DNA from: DATEEG01 sp035525055
GTDB lineage: Bacteria; Actinomycetota; Acidimicrobiia; Spongiisociales; ZC4RG35
Direction of reading: 5' to 3'
Assembly (NCBI GenBank): GCA_035525055.1
Contig: DATLEZ010000011.1
Span: 1 to 29,895, forward strand
Length of the DNA stretch: 29,895 nt
Under the pieces are notes generated by a model. It was not told the origin of the DNA. It ran no database searches and worked only from the letters and a program-made list of their open reading frames with translations. Below are positions 1 to 7,605 of this stretch, piece by piece (position 1 is the stretch's first letter; every line of letters starts with the position of its first letter). A program made the translations under genes and the position numbers.

Positions 1-294
1 CATTCCCCCGTACTTGCGGAGGCTGGAAAAGCCCTCCATGCGGCCGGTGACCAACTTATGGACATAGGCCTGGTGCCCGACGTCCCAGATGATCCGGTCA
101 TGGGGGCTGTCGAAGGATCGGTGCAGGGCGATCGTGAGTTCGACTACCCCGAGGTTGGGGCTGAGGTGGCCGCCGGAACGTGAGATCTGGTCCACCAGGA
201 ACTGGCGGATCTCTTGACAGAGTTCCTCCAGTTCCACGTCGTCTAACTGCCGCAGATCGGAGGGTCGCCTGATGCGGGCGAGAAGAGAAGTCAC
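1..294 (-). CDS. dxs: 1-deoxy-D-xylulose-5-phosphate synthase, N-terminal part (runs off the window)
   Basis: Seen: reading the minus strand from GTG at 294 gives 98 codons with no stop to the window edge, including LSPNLGVVELTIALHR and IWDVGHQAYVHKL, which are signature stretches of the N-terminal thiamine-diphosphate domain of DXS. Family knowledge: DXS condenses pyruvate and glyceraldehyde-3-phosphate to DXP, the first step of the MEP isoprenoid pathway, in the cytoplasm. The start was chosen because the few residues before RRPSDLRQL match the usual length of the DXS N-terminus; no convincing Shine-Dalgarno sequence lies upstream, so the start is uncertain. The gene is transcribed away from phoR in the same direction, separated by a repeat-containing gap of about 150 bp, and is probably its own transcription unit. 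The rest of the gene (about 530 residues) lies outside. Confidence 0.93.
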   Translation of the reverse strand, partial: MTSLLARIRRPSDLRQLDDVELEELCQEIRQFLVDQISRSGGHLSPNLGVVELTIALHRSFDSPHDRIIWDVGHQAYVHKLVTGRMEGFSSLRKYGGM

Positions 295-370
295 AACAAC
301 ACAGACTAGAAGGGGTAAAGCCCCAAGTCAGCCGGTCGGGAGGACCAGACGGAAGACGGAACGGGGCGGG

Positions 371-398
371 TGGAGAATGGAGGATGGAGGGTGGAGAT
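371..398. repeat. Heptanucleotide tandem repeat, TGGAGRN type
   Basis: Four 7-bp units in tandem: TGGAGAA, TGGAGGA, TGGAGGG, TGGAGAT, followed by a partial unit. It lies in the gap between dxs and phoR. The units differ at the last two positions, so this is a degenerate short tandem repeat with strict 7-bp period. Confidence 0.75.
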
Positions 399-443
399 GG
401 AGACCCTCGGGCACCCGGTTACCTTGCGGTCTGGAGCCTCTGG

Positions 444-2171
444 CTATCCGACTTCCGACTTCCGACTTCCGTCTTCCGCCTGCGGAATCCTCATCCGGAA
501 CGTTGACCCCTGGCCCAGTTCACTTTCTACCTGGACCGATCCTCCGTGGCGCTCGACGACGTGGCGGACGATGGCCAGACCCAGGCCGGTGCCACCGGTG
601 GCCCGTGCCCGTGCCGTATCGACGCGGTAGAACCTCTCGAAGATTCTTGGCAACTCCCGTCTGGGAATTCCCTCGCCCGAATCAATGACCTCCACGAGAA
701 CATCCCCGTTGTCACTCCGGAGCCTGAGATCGACAGCGCCGCCTTCGGGGGTGTGACGAACGGCATTGTCGAGCAAATTGCGGATCGCCAGGCCCAGATC
801 TCTCCTGCTCCCGGACACCGAAACCGCCGATGACGACGCCGTCAGTGTCAGTCCGGCCAATTCCGCGGCCGGTCTGAGCCGGCTCACCTCCTCGTCAGCG
901 ACCTGATCAAGCCGCACCAACTCGTGGTCCGGCTCCGAGGCCTCGAGCCGCGATAGGTCGAGAAGGTCGCCAACAAGCTTGGCCAACTGCCGGGCCAGAC
1001 GTTCGATTTGTTCACCGAAGCGCTGGGCCGAGCCCGGATCACGGGCCAGGGCCATCTGCAACGCTTCGGCCGAAGCCAGGATGGCTGCCACCGGCGTCTT
1101 CAACTCGTGCGAGGCCGAAGAGACGAAGTCACGGCGCATGGCATCGACCCGGCTCGTCTCGGTGATGTCGGAAATGGCCAGCAAGACTCGATGGTCCTGG
1201 GGGAACGGGCTGGCCGCGGCCTGGAGGATCCTGGTCGGGTTGCCATGATCGAAAAGACCTTCGGTCCGGGCCGCCCCGCTCCGTGCCTGTCTGACCAGAG
1301 TCTGCAATCCGTGGGGAGTCAGGCCCCCGAGACTGTCCGGAATCCGGATCATGCCGGCCGCGGCGGGGTTCGAATACAGGATCCGGTCGTCCTCGTCGAT
1401 CACGACAACGGCCTGGCGCACAGCACCCAGCACCTGATCGAGGAGCCGGGCCTGACCCTCGCTGGCCTCGATCCGGCTACCGAGTTCGGCCGCCATGTGA
1501 TTCAGAGCGCCGGCCATCCGATCGAGTTCCCTCGTATCCACCCTCGGCACCCTCGTCGCCAGGTTGCCGGCGGCTACCGATTCGGCTGCATCCGTCATGT
1601 CCTGGAGGGGCCGGGCGATCCTTCGTGAAATCAGCCAAACCAGGATGATCCCGATGAGCCCGGCCAAACCGGCCCCGGTGATCACTGCCACCCTGATCTC
1701 CCCCAAGCGTTCGGCTACGAGCACCTCCGGAATCGCCAGCCGAACGATGCGATCCTGGCTCGGCGGCAGGGCGACATATAGCAAGGCCTCGTTGACGGTT
1801 GAGCTCTGGCGCCGCGCCACCCCCACCTCTCGGGCGAGAGCAGCCACGACTTCGGGCCGCTGGGAGTGGTTCTCCATCGTGGAGGCGTCCTCAGCCGAGT
1901 CCGCCAACACCCACCCGTCGACGGCCAGGACGGTGACCCTGCTGCCGGAGCGGGATGCCAGCTCGTCGACCAATGCGTCGAGGTCGGTCTCCCCGCGAAT
2001 CGCCACCTCGACCACCGAGGCCTGCTGAATCAGCGAGGACGTGAGCTCGTCGAGGGACTGGCGGCGGAGAGAGCTGTCGACCAAGGCACCGAACAGCCCG
2101 ATGATGACTACAAAGGCCAGCGTGTAGACAGCGAGGAGTTTTGCCGAGAGACCCCGCCGCGTGTCACTCAT
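444..2171 (-). CDS. phoR: Phosphate-regulon sensor histidine kinase PhoR-like
   Basis: 575 residues. Seen: membrane segment at about 11-31, extracytoplasmic region, second membrane segment at about 162-182, HAMP linker (about 183-235), PAS-like region (about 245-340), HisKA with SSASHELKTP (phospho-acceptor His355), then an HATPase domain with NLLDNAVRHTPEGG, SGEGIP and GTGLGLAI boxes. The kinase autophosphorylates on His and passes phosphate to PhoP; being last in the pst-phoU-phoP cluster supports a phosphate-starvation role. The ATG at 2171 was chosen over upstream in-frame codons because it overlaps the phoP stop by 8 bp and is followed directly by a typical membrane-kinase N-terminus. 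Oddity: the C-terminal AEDGSRKSEVG is encoded by heptamer repeats, so the natural end of the protein has been replaced or extended by repeat DNA. Confidence 0.93.
   Translation of the reverse strand: MSDTRRGLSAKLLAVYTLAFVVIIGLFGALVDSSLRRQSLDELTSSLIQQASVVEVAIRGETDLDALVDELASRSGSRVTVLAVDGWVLADSAEDASTMENHSQRPEVVAALAREVGVARRQSSTVNEALLYVALPPSQDRIVRLAIPEVLVAERLGEIRVAVITGAGLAGLIGIILVWLISRRIARPLQDMTDAAESVAAGNLATRVPRVDTRELDRMAGALNHMAAELGSRIEASEGQARLLDQVLGAVRQAVVVIDEDDRILYSNPAAAGMIRIPDSLGGLTPHGLQTLVRQARSGAARTEGLFDHGNPTRILQAAASPFPQDHRVLLAISDITETSRVDAMRRDFVSSASHELKTPVAAILASAEALQMALARDPGSAQRFGEQIERLARQLAKLVGDLLDLSRLEASEPDHELVRLDQVADEEVSRLRPAAELAGLTLTASSSAVSVSGSRRDLGLAIRNLLDNAVRHTPEGGAVDLRLRSDNGDVLVEVIDSGEGIPRRELPRIFERFYRVDTARARATGGTGLGLAIVRHVVERHGGSVQVESELGQGSTFRMRIPQAEDGSRKSEVG
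447..481. repeat. Heptanucleotide tandem repeat, TCCGACT type
   Basis: Five 7-bp units: TCCGACT three times, then TCCGTCT and TCCGCCT. On the minus strand it is read as coding sequence and supplies the last residues of phoR (after the RIPQ of the kinase domain) plus nearly reaches its stop codon at 444-446. Confidence 0.85.
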
Positions 2172-2904
2172 CGACGAACTTGTACCCCAATCCCCGCACC
2201 GTGACGATATGCCTCGGTCGGGCCGGGTCTGCCTCCAGCTTCTGACGGAGCCTTTTGATATGAACATCGAGGGTCTTGGTGGCCCCGTAGTAGTCAGGAC
2301 CCCATACCTCGTCGATCAAAGTCTCCCTGGTAGCGAGACGTCCCCTCCGGCGCATGAGTGACTCCAGAAGGTCGAATTCTTTTGGTCGAACCGGGACGGC
2401 TTCGCCGGCGACCCTCACTTCGTGGGCGTCGACGTCGAGTTCGATGGCACCGCCGCGGAGGACCTCATTGCTGCCCGAGAGGGCACCCGACTTGGCCGCC
2501 CGCCGCAGCTGGGCCCGGACCCGAGCGACCAACTCCCTCATCGAAAAGGGTTTGGTCATGTAGTCATCGGCCCCGAGTTCGAGGCCCGCCACCTTGTCGG
2601 CCTCGCCCTCCTTGGCGGTAAGCATGATGATCGGCACGTCGGACTCTCGTCGCAGCTGGCGGCACACGTCCAGACCCGACATCCCGGGAAGCATCAAGTC
2701 GAGAATCACCACCGATGGGTTGAGCCGCCGGGCTGCCTCCAGACCTTCCCGGCCTCCCTGAGCAGAAGAGACCTGGAACCCCTCTAAATCGAGGGCATAG
2801 CTGACCGCTTCGACGATGGCCGACTCATCCTCGACTACCAGTATCCGTGGCCGATGGTCAGGGGACGTCGCCGGAGCGATCACTGGCTGCCATCCCTTCT
2901 TCAT
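2164..2904 (-). CDS. phoP: OmpR-family response regulator PhoP/PhoB-like
   Basis: 246 residues. Seen: receiver domain with VVEDE acidic pocket (about 23-27), phospho-acceptor Asp69 in VVILDLMLPG, and the Lys of MTKPF near 118; then a winged-helix DNA-binding domain with RPKEFDLLESLM, VWGPDYYG, and TLDVHIKRLRQKLE. Partner of the adjacent PhoR. Family role: when phosphorylated it binds Pho boxes such as the one proposed upstream of pstS. Start: ATG 2904 has GGAG four bases upstream and makes a 47-bp overlap with phoU; a GTG at 2883 (overlap 26 bp) is a reasonable alternative since the first 20 residues are not part of the receiver fold. Translation is probably coupled to phoU and phoR. Confidence 0.93.
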   Translation of the reverse strand: MKKGWQPVIAPATSPDHRPRILVVEDESAIVEAVSYALDLEGFQVSSAQGGREGLEAARRLNPSVVILDLMLPGMSGLDVCRQLRRESDVPIIMLTAKEGEADKVAGLELGADDYMTKPFSMRELVARVRAQLRRAAKSGALSGSNEVLRGGAIELDVDAHEVRVAGEAVPVRPKEFDLLESLMRRRGRLATRETLIDEVWGPDYYGATKTLDVHIKRLRQKLEADPARPRHIVTVRGLGYKFVDE

Positions 2905-3559
2905 TGAACTCCATCATCTCACCGGTGAGTAGAAAGGCGGTCTGCTCGGCAATATCGACCACCTGGTCACCGATGCGCTCAATTGCCCGGCTGACGATCA
3001 TCATCCGGGTCGCCCACTCCAGCATTCCTGGGTCGGATCCGCAGTCGACCACCTCTTTGTACATGTTCCGGTTGAGCCGGTCGATCGGCTCATCCATAGC
3101 CGGCAACAGTCGGGCCTCGTCGAGGTCCCGACGGACCAGCGCCTCCACCCCGGTGCGGATCATCGGCCTGACGAGATCACCCATCTCCCTGATCTGAGCG
3201 ACGATCCGTTCGGAGCGAGGTAACCCATACGTGACCTGGGCCATCTTGGCGATGTTGACGCACTGATCGCCCATCCGCTCCAGGGTCGTATTGAGATGAA
3301 GGAGGACCGACATCAGCCGCAAGTCGCTACCCATCGGCTGTTGACGAGCCATCAAGGCCATCCAGCGATCGTGGACATCGAGATTGGTGCGGTCGATGTG
3401 GGTGTCGAGCTGAACCACCCGGGCGGCCAGTTCCATGTCGGGAAGGCAGACGGCGTCGATTGCCATTCCCACCATTTGTTCCGCCTGGTCGGCCACATTT
3501 AGCAGGGTCTGCTCCAAATCGGAGAGCTCCTGATGGAAATGCTGGCGCATGTCGCTCAT
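2858..3559 (-). CDS. phoU: Phosphate signalling/transport regulator PhoU
   Basis: 233 residues, usual PhoU length, all-helical. Seen: two copies of the PhoU helical repeat, with metal-binding-type motifs such as RMGDQCVNIAK near residue 95-106 and RIGDQVVDIAE near 195-206, the hallmark E/D-rich helices of the family. Known role: it links the Pst transporter to the PhoR kinase, keeping the Pho regulon off when phosphate is plentiful. The ATG overlaps the pstB stop by 4 bp (ATGA) and the gene's 3' end overlaps phoP, so it sits exactly between the transporter and the two-component system it connects. Confidence 0.96.
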   Translation of the reverse strand: MSDMRQHFHQELSDLEQTLLNVADQAEQMVGMAIDAVCLPDMELAARVVQLDTHIDRTNLDVHDRWMALMARQQPMGSDLRLMSVLLHLNTTLERMGDQCVNIAKMAQVTYGLPRSERIVAQIREMGDLVRPMIRTGVEALVRRDLDEARLLPAMDEPIDRLNRNMYKEVVDCGSDPGMLEWATRMMIVSRAIERIGDQVVDIAEQTAFLLTGEMMEFNEEGMAASDRSGDVP

Positions 3560-4434
3560 CCGAACCGCCCGGTGATGTAGTCCTCGGTTTCTCGCTTCTC
3601 GGGGTGAGTGAACATGGCGGCCGTGCGGGCAAATTCGACCAGGTACCCGGTCCGGCCCTGCTCAGAGACGTCGACGCTGAAGAAGGCGGTTCGGTCAGAG
3701 ATTCTTGCCGCCTGTTGCATGTTGTGGGTGACGATGATGATGGTGAAGTCGTTCTTCAGCTCGAGCATCAGCTCCTCAATCTTGAGGGTGGCGATTGGAT
3801 CGAGGGCGGAACACGGCTCATCCATCAACACGACATCTGGGCTGGTAGCGATGGCCCGAGCGATACAGAGTCGTTGCTGCTGGCCCCCGGAGAGGGCATA
3901 GGCGGACTGGCGCAGCTTGTCCTTGACCTCATCCCACAACGCCGCCCTTCGTAAAGACCGCTCGACGAGGTCGTCCATGTCTTGCTTGTACCCGGCGATC
4001 CGAGGCCCAAAGGCAATGTTGTCATAGATCGACTTCGGGAAAGGGTTGGGCTTCTGAAACACCATTCCGACATGTCGCCGGACTTCCACTGGGTCAACTG
4101 AGTCGGCGTACAAGTCCACGCCGTGGTACTCGACCACCCCCTCCACCCGAGCGATCTCGATCAAGTCGTTCATCCGGTTAAAGCACCTCAACACGGTTGA
4201 CTTGCCGCAGCCGGAAGGGCCGATGAGAGCCGTGATCTCGTTCTGTCGAATTAGCAGATCGACTCCCTTTACAGCGAGGAAGTCCCCGTAATAGACATGG
4301 AGGCCGCGGACATCAATCAGGACTGGGTTCTCAGGCCCTTCAGCTTCCTTCACGCCCCGAGAAACTATCTCAATCTCGGGGCGAGCGCCAAGATCTGGGG
4401 CGGGGGGTTCAGATATATCGGCTCGGACGGTCAT
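3556..4434 (-). CDS. pstB: Phosphate ABC transporter ATP-binding protein
   Basis: 292 residues. Seen: Walker A GPSGCGKST near 72-80, Q-loop VFQKPNPFP, ABC signature LSGGQQQR, Walker B VVLMDEP, H-loop IVTHN; the C-terminus keeps the PstB-typical TEDYITGRFG. It energises phosphate import through PstC-PstA. Start: ATG 4434 is preceded by a strong GGAGG five bases upstream; an upstream TTG at 4464 would overlap the end of pstA and lacks this. About 35 residues of low-complexity N-terminus precede the domain, longer than in E. coli PstB. Gap to pstA is 13 bp. Confidence 0.96.
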   Translation of the reverse strand: MTVRADISEPPAPDLGARPEIEIVSRGVKEAEGPENPVLIDVRGLHVYYGDFLAVKGVDLLIRQNEITALIGPSGCGKSTVLRCFNRMNDLIEIARVEGVVEYHGVDLYADSVDPVEVRRHVGMVFQKPNPFPKSIYDNIAFGPRIAGYKQDMDDLVERSLRRAALWDEVKDKLRQSAYALSGGQQQRLCIARAIATSPDVVLMDEPCSALDPIATLKIEELMLELKNDFTIIIVTHNMQQAARISDRTAFFSVDVSEQGRTGYLVEFARTAAMFTHPEKRETEDYITGRFG

Positions 4435-4447
4435 TCCCTCCTCCATA

Positions 4448-5392
4448 TCAGAGTTCTTTCTCAAAGCGGTTGCGCAGATAGATGGCGGCAGCGTTGATGA
4501 TCAGGAGAAGTATCAACATCACCACGATCAGGGCGGCGGTCAGCGCCCTGAAACCCTCCTGGGGAAGTCGAGCCCAGGAGAACACCAATACCGGTAGGGC
4601 GCTGAAGCGCCCTCGAAGTTCTTCCAGGAAGGTGGCATCTCCGGCCTGAAAGAAGGTGGTGATACCGCCCACCAAGAGCAGAGGAGCGGCTTCGCCGAAC
4701 GCCCGACCGATGGAGAGGATGGAACCTGTAAACAGGGCGGGGGCTGCCACTGGAAGCACGTGATAGCGAATGACCTGCCACTTGGTCGCTCCGACGCCGA
4801 AGGCCCCCTCTCGAATGCTGTCGGGCACAGCGCGGATCGCCTCAGCCGTGGTGATGATCACGATCGGGAGTACCAGCAGACCTAATGTCAAGCCGCCGGA
4901 GATCACGCTCCGCCCCTCCACTTCGGGACCGGTTATCGCCTTGAGTAGCTTCACAAAAATGGTCAGGCCCAATAGGCCATAAACGATCGAGGGGACGCCG
5001 GCCAGGTTACGGATATTGGCATTGACAAAGCGGCTGAAGCGATTGTCGAGTGCGTATTCCTCCAGGTAGATAGCGGCGCTGATCCCAAGCGGGAAGGCGA
5101 TCGCAGCCGTAAAGACCATGAGGATCATGGACCCCACCAATGCCTGTCGAACCCCAGCCACGTCGGAATTTGCTGACAACTGGCTGGTCAAGAAGTTGGC
5201 CACACTCCGAGTTCGCCACACCGGCAGGCTGCCGGTGACGACCTCCGCCATCAATGTCACCAGGATCAGAATCGAGATGACCAGAGCGGCGATCAGACCC
5301 CACTCAAAGAGCCGACCGCGTTGGTTGCGCCGCTTTCCCGTCAGCGAACGGCGTACGACGGCATCGACTGCCGCCGAGGATGAGATGGCCAT
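4448..5392 (-). CDS. pstA: Phosphate ABC transporter permease PstA
   Basis: 314 residues with about six hydrophobic segments. Seen: NIRNLAGVPSIVYGLLGL and the EAA-type cytoplasmic loop containing AVPDSIREGAFGVGATKWQVI, both typical of PstA/PstC permeases. It forms the membrane channel with PstC in the cytoplasmic membrane. Its ATG shares one base with the pstC stop codon (TGATG), so the two subunits are translationally coupled, consistent with 1:1 assembly. Confidence 0.96.
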   Translation of the reverse strand: MAISSSAAVDAVVRRSLTGKRRNQRGRLFEWGLIAALVISILILVTLMAEVVTGSLPVWRTRSVANFLTSQLSANSDVAGVRQALVGSMILMVFTAAIAFPLGISAAIYLEEYALDNRFSRFVNANIRNLAGVPSIVYGLLGLTIFVKLLKAITGPEVEGRSVISGGLTLGLLVLPIVIITTAEAIRAVPDSIREGAFGVGATKWQVIRYHVLPVAAPALFTGSILSIGRAFGEAAPLLLVGGITTFFQAGDATFLEELRGRFSALPVLVFSWARLPQEGFRALTAALIVVMLILLLIINAAAIYLRNRFEKEL

Positions 5393-6327
5393 CAGTACTT
5401 CTGCCTCACTCGGCGCACGAATCGCTCCGACACCACGTTGAGAACAAGGGTGATCAAGAAGAGGACCAGACCGACGAAGAAGAGGCTTTGGAACGCATAG
5501 TCATCACCCCGCACGCGGTCGGAGCCAATCGCCAGGGCCGCCATGGCCGCGGTCATCGTTTGGCCGGGTTGCAGAACATTGAACGAAAACAACGAGCCAC
5601 CGGTCGATCCGGCGGCGATGGCTACCACCATCGTCTCACCTATAGCGCGGGAGAAGGCGATGATCAGCGACGCCACCACCCCTGAGATCGCGGCCGGAAA
5701 GACCACCTTCACCGAAGTCAACATCCGGGAAGCACCGAGCCCGTAGGAGGCCTCCCGCAAGGACCTTGGCACCGCCCGCAGCGAGTCCTCCGTCACCGAA
5801 GCCACCAACGGGATGGTTAGAATGCCCACGCCGATCCCAGCCGCCAGCATGTTGAAACCGGCGATGTTGTTGCCAAACACCCGCTTCAGCAGGTCGGGGG
5901 TGATGAAGCTCAGAGCGAAGAACCCGAGCACTACGCTTGGGATACCGGCCAGAATCTCAAGTGCTGGCTTGACGGCTTTTCGGACTCGAGGCCGAGCGTA
6001 CTCGCTCAGGTACATGGCGGCACCGAGACCCAGGGGAGCGGCGACCAACATTGCGATTCCGGCCACCAACACGGTCCCAATGATGATCGTCCTGATGTCG
6101 AAAGCACCCCGCCGTGGGAACCAACCGATGTCCCACAAGGTCGAGAGGTCGACATTGCTTATGAACGTCCACGCCTCCCCCACCAGCGACAAGATGATGG
6201 CGCCGCTGATCAAAATCGAGGTGGCAGCAGCAGTCCAGAAGAATCGCCGGATGCCGGCTTCGCGAGCGCGACGCCGCTTGCTGCCGGTGAGCGAATGCTC
6301 GACATGGTCTGATGACAGTGCGGTCAT
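5392..6327 (-). CDS. pstC: Phosphate ABC transporter permease PstC
   Basis: 311 residues, several membrane segments. Seen: LEILAGIPSVVLGFFAL and the loop AVPRSLREASYGLGASRMLTS, the PstC version of the permease EAA motif. The ATG at 6327 was preferred to an in-frame upstream start at 6378 because GGGAG lies seven bases before it and because the extra 17 residues would run through the pstS-pstC hairpin. Pairs with PstA. Confidence 0.96.
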   Translation of the reverse strand: MTALSSDHVEHSLTGSKRRRAREAGIRRFFWTAAATSILISGAIILSLVGEAWTFISNVDLSTLWDIGWFPRRGAFDIRTIIIGTVLVAGIAMLVAAPLGLGAAMYLSEYARPRVRKAVKPALEILAGIPSVVLGFFALSFITPDLLKRVFGNNIAGFNMLAAGIGVGILTIPLVASVTEDSLRAVPRSLREASYGLGASRMLTSVKVVFPAAISGVVASLIIAFSRAIGETMVVAIAAGSTGGSLFSFNVLQPGQTMTAAMAALAIGSDRVRGDDYAFQSLFFVGLVLFLITLVLNVVSERFVRRVRQKY

Positions 6328-6341
6328 GGTCCAACTCCCAC

Positions 6342-6378
6342 GTGGGTGGACCGGACGGTACTCGTCGGGCCCACCCAC
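6342..6378 (-). promoter_or_regulatory. Intercistronic hairpin between pstS and pstC
   Basis: On the minus (transcribed) strand GTGGGTGG (6378-6371) pairs with CCACCCAC (6349-6342). The interior adds a G.U pair, two C-G pairs, a C.C mismatch and GACG/CGTC around a five-base loop AGTAC, giving about 15 pairs in 37 nt. There is no U-run, so it is not a simple terminator. By analogy with other binding-protein operons it may protect the upstream pstS message or attenuate read-through into pstC. That role is inference. Confidence 0.6.
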
Positions 6379-6390
6379 ATATCCGGTTAG

Positions 6391-7461
6391 CTAGGCGTCT
6401 ACCTTGCCAACGTTGCGGGCTTCCCAGTTGTCCCGCCACAGTTGGACCTCATCATCGGTGAGGTCGACGTATCCGGCTTCTCCCACGCTGGCCAAGCCCT
6501 CGGAGGTTACGTAGAAGTCGACGAAAGCCTGAAGTGCGGGCTTGTCGGCCAGCCGCGCGTTGTCTACGTAGATGAACAGTGGGCGGGCGATCGGAAACTC
6601 ACCGGAAGCGATGGTCTCTGGAGTGGGCTCCACGCAGCCTTCGCCGCCATCCACCGGTAGGGCCTTGACCACATCGAGATTGTGCACCACAAAGGCGTAG
6701 CCCACCCAGCCGAGCGAAGTCTCGTTGCCTGAGATCCCTTCGATGATGACGTTGTCGTTAGGGGAAGCCACGTAATCGGGGCGAGGATTGATATCTGTCC
6801 CACGCTCTTCAGAAGTGCCCTCGAGAACCAACTCTACGAAGGAGTCGAACGTCCCCGACTCTTCGCCGGGAGCGGTGACCACGAGCGGGGCGTCTGGGTA
6901 AGGGGCATTGGCCGCTCCGAGCCCGGCGGCATTCAACTCAGCGGCAAGCTCATTGGCATCGGCCCAGTTGTTGAACCCGGTCGACTCCGAGCCAAGCAGC
7001 GCGTAAAGGTCCCCGAAGTCGAGGCACGACACTTGCTCGTTGGCAACAGACGTGATCACCGACAACCCGTCGATGGCGACCTTGATCTCGATCGGCTCGA
7101 CCCCATTGGCGAGACAGGTGTCGAGCTCCTCCTGCTTGATGGCGCGGGAGGCGTCCGAGATGTCGGTCTCACCGTTGCAGAAGAGCACAAACCCGTCGGA
7201 GGTGCCGGGGCCATCGACGCTGATCGCCACCTCGGGATGAAGTGCCCCAAAATTTTCGGCAACCCGAGCCGTGATCGGCTCCACGGTCGAAGATCCAGAA
7301 ATCACGATCTGGCCGGTCAGACCGCCCTCCCCCGCGGTCGGGGTGTCGCCGGCACCGGTGGTGGTAGCTCCCGCCGTCGTGGTGGTTTCCGCGTCAGTGC
7401 CGCAGGCGGCAATTACAAGGGCCAGGGCCGCCAGCGACGCCCCCAGCTTGAGTCGTTTCAT
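6391..7461 (-). CDS. pstS: Periplasmic-type phosphate-binding lipoprotein PstS
   Basis: 356 residues. Seen: signal peptide with lipobox LVIAAC (Cys20, lipid anchor), a Thr/Ala/Gly-rich linker (about 24-50), then the phosphate-binding fold with GQIVISGSSTVEPI, GPGTSDGFVLFC and GEESGTFDSF, which carry the phosphate-contacting Ser/Thr/Asp residues. It captures phosphate outside the membrane for PstCAB. Start: ATG 7461 begins the signal peptide and has AAGGAG ten bases upstream; the longer in-frame extension to 7602 is not signal-like and would cross the Pho box. First gene of the pst operon. Confidence 0.96.
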   Translation of the reverse strand: MKRLKLGASLAALALVIAACGTDAETTTTAGATTTGAGDTPTAGEGGLTGQIVISGSSTVEPITARVAENFGALHPEVAISVDGPGTSDGFVLFCNGETDISDASRAIKQEELDTCLANGVEPIEIKVAIDGLSVITSVANEQVSCLDFGDLYALLGSESTGFNNWADANELAAELNAAGLGAANAPYPDAPLVVTAPGEESGTFDSFVELVLEGTSEERGTDINPRPDYVASPNDNVIIEGISGNETSLGWVGYAFVVHNLDVVKALPVDGGEGCVEPTPETIASGEFPIARPLFIYVDNARLADKPALQAFVDFYVTSEGLASVGEAGYVDLTDDEVQLWRDNWEARNVGKVDA

Positions 7462-7564
7462 GTCTTTCGGTCTCCTTCTCGGGAGGCACCGCTCAATAGA
7501 GAGCGGGCCCGGTTTCTTGCCAGGCAAGATGAACCTAAGGAGTCCCGTTAACCGACTACCTGCC

Positions 7565-7586
7565 ACAAAGTGAACGGCAGGTAAAC
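7565..7586 (-). promoter_or_regulatory. Pho box-like tandem repeat upstream of pstS
   Basis: On the minus strand two adjacent 11-bp units read GTTTACCTGCC (7586-7576) and GTTCACTTTGT (7575-7565), matching the GTTYAC-N5 direct-repeat form of actinobacterial PhoP binding sites. It lies about 104 bp upstream of the pstS start and 20-40 bp downstream of the arsC stop. ACCTGCC (7558-7564) and GGCAGGT (7576-7582) also form a 7-bp inverted repeat over the same DNA. Binding by PhoP is inferred. Confidence 0.65.
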
Positions 7587-7605
7587 GTTGTCCGCAGCGC
7601 AATAA

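Noticed and set aside
371..481. Repeats considered as a CRISPR array
   Set aside because: Units are 7 bp with no unique spacers; no cas genes are present.
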